NCBI GenBank assembly: GCA_902767175.1
Contig: CACXGH010000042.1
Span: 1-10,643 of the forward strand
DNA: 10,643 nt
From: an uncultured Ruminococcus sp.
GTDB lineage: Bacteria > Bacillota > Clostridia > Oscillospirales > Acutalibacteraceae
Direction of reading: 5' to 3'
The translations under genes and the position numbers were made by a program. The notes beneath the pieces were generated by a model. That model was not told the origin of the DNA and made no database searches. It was given only the letters and a program-made list of their open reading frames with translations. This document shows positions 7,427 through 10,643 of the stretch, piece by piece. The stretch's first letter is position 1. Every line of letters starts with the position of its first letter.

Positions 7427-7456
7427 TCCGGTTAAAAGTGTTTACTTTTAACCGGA
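7427..7456 (-). terminator. Terminator hairpin downstream of the HD-GYP gene
   Basis: A perfect 13-bp stem, TCCGGTTAAAAGT (7427-7439) with ACTTTTAACCGGA (7444-7456), and a four-base loop. It begins 9 bases after the stop of the minus-strand HD-GYP gene. The bases that follow on that strand, GTCTATTATAAAC, are only moderately T-rich, so termination efficiency is uncertain. Confidence 0.7.
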
Positions 7457-7464
7457 AAGCAGTA

Positions 7465-8739
7465 TTAGTCGGCATTATTTTTTGCGATTTCAGCAATTTC
7501 CGGTTCTATGGCAAGAAATGCATCAACTACAACAGGGTCAAATTTCTTGCCTCGCTCCGACCTTATTATGTCAAAGACCTCCGAAATGGGCATTGCGGCT
7601 TTGTATACACGCTTTGCTGCGAGTGCATCGAATACATCGGCTATTGTCATGATTCTTGCACATAAAGGAATGTCGCTTCCCTTTATGCCATAGGGATAGC
7701 CCGAGCCGTCCCAGCATTCATGGTGATAAAGGGCTACTGCTTTAGCAACATTGAGGAAATCCTCGTTCTCTATATCGGACATTGACTCCTCTATAAGCTT
7801 TTTGCCGTTCTTTGTATGGTTCTGTATCTGCTTGAATTCCTCGTCAGTAAGCTTTCCCGGTTTCAGAAGTATCGAATCAGGGACTGTTATCTTACCTATG
7901 TCATGCAAAGGCGCTGAAAGAATAGTGTTGCGTGCATATCTGTCGTTGAGTATGTCACTGTAGTTTCCTCGCTTCATAAGCTCAAATACAAGCGCCTGTA
8001 CATATTCACTTGTACGGAGGACGTGCTTGCCCGTGTTGCCGTCTCTTGCTTCGATGATGTTTGCAAAGCTGATAATAATGCGGTTCTGCATATTTTCGAT
8101 TGCAGCTATCTTCTGATCAACGCTTACATCAAGCTCACTGCGTTTGTCATCAATTGATTTAACTACTCTGCCTGAGTAAATCGCCGTTGCAAGAAAGCTT
8201 GTTACACAGTTGACGATCAGCAGCACCTGATTTATATATGTCGGAAGCAGATAGGGGGCATCGTAGTCATTAAAATAGACGAGCAGGAATATAAATGCAA
8301 AGGCGGAGAGAAGAGTAATGGTATTGCGTACTACTTTAAGCAGGCGCCCTTTTTTGCTGATAAAGACCGACAGGAACATAAGAGGTATCATCAGATACTG
8401 AAATCCGGGGTCGAGACCGAACAGTGAAACAGAGCAGATCTGATGAAGAAACAGTTCGCCTATAGTCAGCAGGGTACATGGGAGCCATGAGCCTTTGAAG
8501 TATTTCAGCAGGATAACGAACGTTGCATAGAAAATTACGCCTACAAAGTCGAATATCTGAAGAATGAAAATATTGTAGAATGAGAAAAGTATAAGATAGC
8601 CTGTGTGCAGTACAAGGCATATCAGGAAAAACATATTGAGCGGAGCTGTAAGCGAGGCAAAGGCTGCATAGTCCTTGTCATTGTTATATGCAGGTGTGTC
8701 TACAAAGAACTCCGTGAATTTATTCTTGGTGTTGCTCAT
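7465..8739 (-). CDS. Membrane HD-GYP domain protein (putative c-di-GMP phosphodiesterase)
   Basis: Protein of 424 residues: a short N-terminal tail, about six hydrophobic helices (roughly residues 28-190), a charged linker likely to be coiled coil (about 192-215), then an HD-GYP domain (about 215-415). The catalytic set is intact: EARDGNTGKH, His279-Asp280 in LHDIGK, His339-His340-Glu341, Gly347-Tyr348-Pro349, and ADVFDAL. HD-GYP enzymes hydrolyse cyclic di-GMP or related cyclic dinucleotides at a di- or trinuclear metal site. The membrane part has no sensor family I can name. An in-frame ATG at 8835 is rejected because it lies inside the -35 box of a strong promoter; GAGAGAG (8754-8748) lies 8 bases before ATG 8739. 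It is a single-gene unit, convergent with gatB and divergent from the deacetylase. Substrate is inferred from family. Confidence 0.93.
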   Translation of the reverse strand: MSNTKNKFTEFFVDTPAYNNDKDYAAFASLTAPLNMFFLICLVLHTGYLILFSFYNIFILQIFDFVGVIFYATFVILLKYFKGSWLPCTLLTIGELFLHQICSVSLFGLDPGFQYLMIPLMFLSVFISKKGRLLKVVRNTITLLSAFAFIFLLVYFNDYDAPYLLPTYINQVLLIVNCVTSFLATAIYSGRVVKSIDDKRSELDVSVDQKIAAIENMQNRIIISFANIIEARDGNTGKHVLRTSEYVQALVFELMKRGNYSDILNDRYARNTILSAPLHDIGKITVPDSILLKPGKLTDEEFKQIQNHTKNGKKLIEESMSDIENEDFLNVAKAVALYHHECWDGSGYPYGIKGSDIPLCARIMTIADVFDALAAKRVYKAAMPISEVFDIIRSERGKKFDPVVVDAFLAIEPEIAEIAKNNAD

Positions 8740-8806
8740 TATCATCACTCTCTCAATGTCAGCATTGAAGTAAAATTGCTCACAGAAAAGAAAAATATTA
8801 TGTATC

Positions 8807-8835
8807 ATTATAACATAATTTGTATTATCTGGCAA
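8807..8835 (-). promoter_or_regulatory. Sigma-A type promoter for the HD-GYP gene
   Basis: On the minus strand TTGCCA (8835-8830) is followed after exactly 17 bases by a perfect TATAAT (8812-8807). Transcription would start near 8800, giving a leader of about 60 bases. Near the end of that leader a small hairpin CAATG-CTGA-CATTG (8767-8754) touches the GAGAGAG ribosome site, which may modestly affect initiation. Confidence 0.8.
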
Positions 8836-8878
8836 TATTTTTTGTACAGAATAAAAATTATTTTTTCAGGTGAGACTT

Positions 8879-9769
8879 ATGTATCTTTCATTCAGACTGA
8901 ATAAGCTTAGAATATCTGCACTCTCTGCGCTTGCGCTTCTTCTTGTATGCTTCATTGCTTCCGCACCGTTTGCAGGCGGAGGAACAGTATCTGAAAAAAG
9001 AAGCGGTGATGATGAAGCCGTGACGCTGTGTACGGTGATGTATCACGGATTTATAGAGGACAAATCAAAGCAGAATAAGTATATGATAGACCCGTCATGT
9101 CTTGAAAATGACCTGAAATATCTCACCGAAAACGGCTACGATACGATATTTGTCAGTGAGCTTATAGACCACTTTGAAAACGGTGCTGCTCTTCCAGAAA
9201 AGCCCGTAATGCTGACATTTGATGACGGATATTACAACAACTATCTCTATGCCTTTCCGCTGCTGAAAAAATACGGCTGTAAGGCTGTACTGTCTCCTAT
9301 AGGAAGAGCCTGCGAAAAGGCGTGTGACGAGGAAAAGCAAAGTCCGATATATTCACAGTGCAGCTTTGCTCAGTTGAATGAGATGAAAAATTCCGGTCTT
9401 GTAGAGCTTGCCTATCACACATACGACCTGCATACTGTCAGTGAAGGCATACAGGGTGTGCAGAAAAAGCAGGGTGAGAGCGAACAGCAATATGAGGAGC
9501 GGTTAAGGGCGGATATTTCAGCATTTTGCGTTCTGTCAGAGCGTGAATTCGGGGTGACACCGCTGTGTTTTACCTATCCGTTCGGCGCAAAAAGCGAGCA
9601 TACCCTTGATATAGCTAAGTCGTGCGGCTTCAAAGCGGCTATGGACTGTGAGGGAAAGCTGTCAGTGCTGAAAGACAGTGACGATCTTTTCCGTATACAT
9701 CGTTTTCTCAGACCGAATTCTCTCTCTGCCGGGGAGTTTTTTTCGGGGAGGCTCAGTTCTGCCCGATGA
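8879..9769 (+). CDS. Polysaccharide deacetylase (NodB domain), membrane-anchored or secreted
   Basis: Protein of 296 residues with one N-terminal hydrophobic segment (about 13-30, after basic RLNKLR), so it acts outside the membrane. The NodB-type fold is seen from MYHGF (about 55) onward. Motif 1 is TFDDGY with Asp115 and Asp116; motif 2 is HTYDLH (His180, His185), the longer spacing often seen in clostridial members; motif 3 is FTYPFGA. Family members remove acetyl groups from N-acetylated cell-surface glycans such as peptidoglycan; the substrate here is unknown. A GTG start at 8870 is possible, but AGGTGAG (8868-8874) overlaps it and suits ATG 8879, 4 bases further on. No strong promoter is visible: TTGTAT at 8820-8825 has only a poor -10 partner. 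It is followed 31 bases later by an amidase gene, so the two are probably cotranscribed. Confidence 0.9.
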   Translation: MYLSFRLNKLRISALSALALLLVCFIASAPFAGGGTVSEKRSGDDEAVTLCTVMYHGFIEDKSKQNKYMIDPSCLENDLKYLTENGYDTIFVSELIDHFENGAALPEKPVMLTFDDGYYNNYLYAFPLLKKYGCKAVLSPIGRACEKACDEEKQSPIYSQCSFAQLNEMKNSGLVELAYHTYDLHTVSEGIQGVQKKQGESEQQYEERLRADISAFCVLSEREFGVTPLCFTYPFGAKSEHTLDIAKSCGFKAAMDCEGKLSVLKDSDDLFRIHRFLRPNSLSAGEFFSGRLSSAR

Positions 9770-9800
9770 CAACGATACTGATAAACGGAGGTTATATTTA

Positions 9801-10547
9801 ATGCCCGATGTATTTTTAAGCCCGTCAACACAGGAATACAATCCTTATGTCGGCGGCGGTAACGAGGAATATTACATGAATATCCTGACCGATGCCCTGA
9901 TACCATATCTTGATTCGGCAGGCATATCATACGGCAGGAACGACACCTCAGGAAGCTTTCTTGACTCTGTAAGGCGCTCGAATGCTGATAACTATACACT
10001 TCATTTAGCGCTTCATTCCAATGCTTCACCTCCTCAGAGTGCCGGCTCGGCAAGGGGAAGTCAGATATACTACTTCCCGAACAGCAGTGAAGGAAAAAGG
10101 GCAGCGGATATTTTTGCAGATGCGATAAGAAGGGTATATCCCGACCCTTCAAAGGTTTCTACAGTGCCGACAACTACACTCGGAGAGATAGTCAGGACAA
10201 AAGCACCGGCAATTCTTATTGAAGTCGCTTACCATGACAATCCCGACGATGCCGAGTGGATAAGGGATAATATAGATGAGCTTGCACAGGCTCTCGCTCA
10301 GGGAATAGCGGAGTTTTTAGGCAGAGGGGAGAATATGCCCGATATAGTAAGATACGGAACAGTTGTTACAGACGGAAGCAATCTCAATCTGAGGACTGAG
10401 CCGTCCGTGAATTCCACAGTAAGGGCAAGAATACCGAACGGCACACGTTTGCCGCTGTACGGCTCATCAGGGAGCTGGTACAGAACTGAATACAACGGTT
10501 TGCGCGGTTATGTCAGCGGCGAATATATAAGGGCTGATACACAATGA
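9801..10547 (+). CDS. N-acetylmuramoyl-L-alanine amidase (amidase_3-like) with C-terminal SH3 domain
   Basis: Protein of 248 residues. The N-terminal part (about 1-172) has the amidase_3 layout: a first strand ending in FLSPSTQEYN, Glu22/Glu23 in GGGNEEYYMN, His72 in LALHSNA, and the catalytic Glu141 in LIEVAYHDN. A bacterial SH3 domain (about 185-246, NLNLRTEPSVNSTVRARIPNG, WYRTEY, GYVSGEYI) probably binds the wall. Amidase_3 enzymes cut the bond between MurNAc and L-Ala in peptidoglycan. The usual first zinc-binding His of DPGHGG is replaced by SPSTQ. No signal peptide follows the chosen start, which is set by GGAGG (9787-9791), 9 bases before ATG. An upstream ATG at 9678 would overlap the deacetylase by 92 bases and lacks a ribosome site. 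The function call is good; activity is uncertain. Confidence 0.87.
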   Translation: MPDVFLSPSTQEYNPYVGGGNEEYYMNILTDALIPYLDSAGISYGRNDTSGSFLDSVRRSNADNYTLHLALHSNASPPQSAGSARGSQIYYFPNSSEGKRAADIFADAIRRVYPDPSKVSTVPTTTLGEIVRTKAPAILIEVAYHDNPDDAEWIRDNIDELAQALAQGIAEFLGRGENMPDIVRYGTVVTDGSNLNLRTEPSVNSTVRARIPNGTRLPLYGSSGSWYRTEYNGLRGYVSGEYIRADTQ

Positions 10548-10575
10548 TTGCAGACTAAACTATAACAAGCGTCGA

Positions 10576-10643
10576 TGTCCCCCGAGTCTCGCCTGCCGGC
10601 TCGGTCGGTGCTTCTGCCTTCGGCAGAGGTGTCCACCGGACAC
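10576..10643. repeat. GC-rich multi-hairpin palindromic element (right edge)
   Basis: TGTCC (10576-10580) pairs with GGACA (10638-10642) around two hairpins: CCGAG (10582-10586) with CTCGG (10600-10604), and the 8-bp CTTCTGCC (10611-10618) with GGCAGAGG (10622-10629), which contains one G-T pair and a TTC loop. The right arm also folds alone as GTGTCC-acc-GGACAC (10629-10643). It begins 28 bases after the amidase stop. It may extend past the window. The run CCCCCGAGTCT and the fold plan match the left-edge element. It could also act as terminator for the amidase gene, but no T run is visible within the window. Confidence 0.55.

Noticed and set aside
8740..8835. Longer N-terminus (32 extra residues) for the HD-GYP protein.
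   Set aside because: The start would lie in the -35 box of the promoter at 8807-8835, upstream of the likely transcript start. GAGAGAG fits the ATG at 8739.
9678..9800. In-frame upstream extension of the amidase that would add a hydrophobic N-terminus.
   Set aside because: It overlaps the deacetylase reading frame by 92 bases, has no ribosome site, and the ATG at 9801 has a strong GGAGG at 9 bases.

Overview
The window looks like a chromosomal piece from a Gram-positive gut-type clostridium, probably Ruminococcus or a relative. The grounds are moderate GC content, strong AGGAGG-like ribosome sites, a GatCAB amidotransferase operon, a multi-pass HD-GYP protein, and clostridial-type NodB deacetylase and SPSTQ-type amidase sequences. 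The genus is an inference from gene style, not from a marker gene. There is no phage, IS, CRISPR array, tRNA or rRNA, and no defence-type gene cluster.

Layout: (1) bases 1-77 are a GC-rich multi-hairpin element. (2) 122-7264 on the plus strand is a probable operon: aspS (aspartyl-tRNA synthetase), a secreted/membrane von Willebrand A (VWA) protein with an extremely acidic cytoplasmic tail, then gatC, gatA and gatB. A 63-base inverted repeat lies between the VWA gene and gatC. (3) 7265-7464 is a convergent intergenic region with two strong hairpins that probably terminate transcription from both sides. (4) 7465-8739 on the minus strand is a six-helix membrane HD-GYP protein, with a near-consensus promoter at 8807-8835. 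(5) Divergent from it, 8879-9769 and 9801-10547 are a membrane-anchored polysaccharide deacetylase and an amidase_3-like cell wall hydrolase with an SH3 domain. (6) 10576-10643 is a second multi-hairpin element that resembles the one at the left edge.

How the genes fit together: AspRS and GatCAB are partners in indirect asparaginyl-tRNA synthesis. A non-discriminating AspRS charges tRNA-Asn with Asp, and GatCAB amidates it; GatCAB can also amidate Glu-tRNA-Gln. The AspRS here carries a His in the anticodon-binding loop that favours relaxed tRNA recognition, which fits the gene order. The VWA protein sits inside this translation operon with no evident functional link. The right half deals with the cell envelope and c-di-GMP-type signalling.

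Most notable: the two edge elements share a core sequence and fold plan although their stem sequences differ (apparent covariation). Also notable are the VWA protein with its Asp/Glu tail and duplicated tail motif, an AspRS whose sequence recalls the alphaproteobacterial type, and an amidase whose first zinc-ligand His is replaced.
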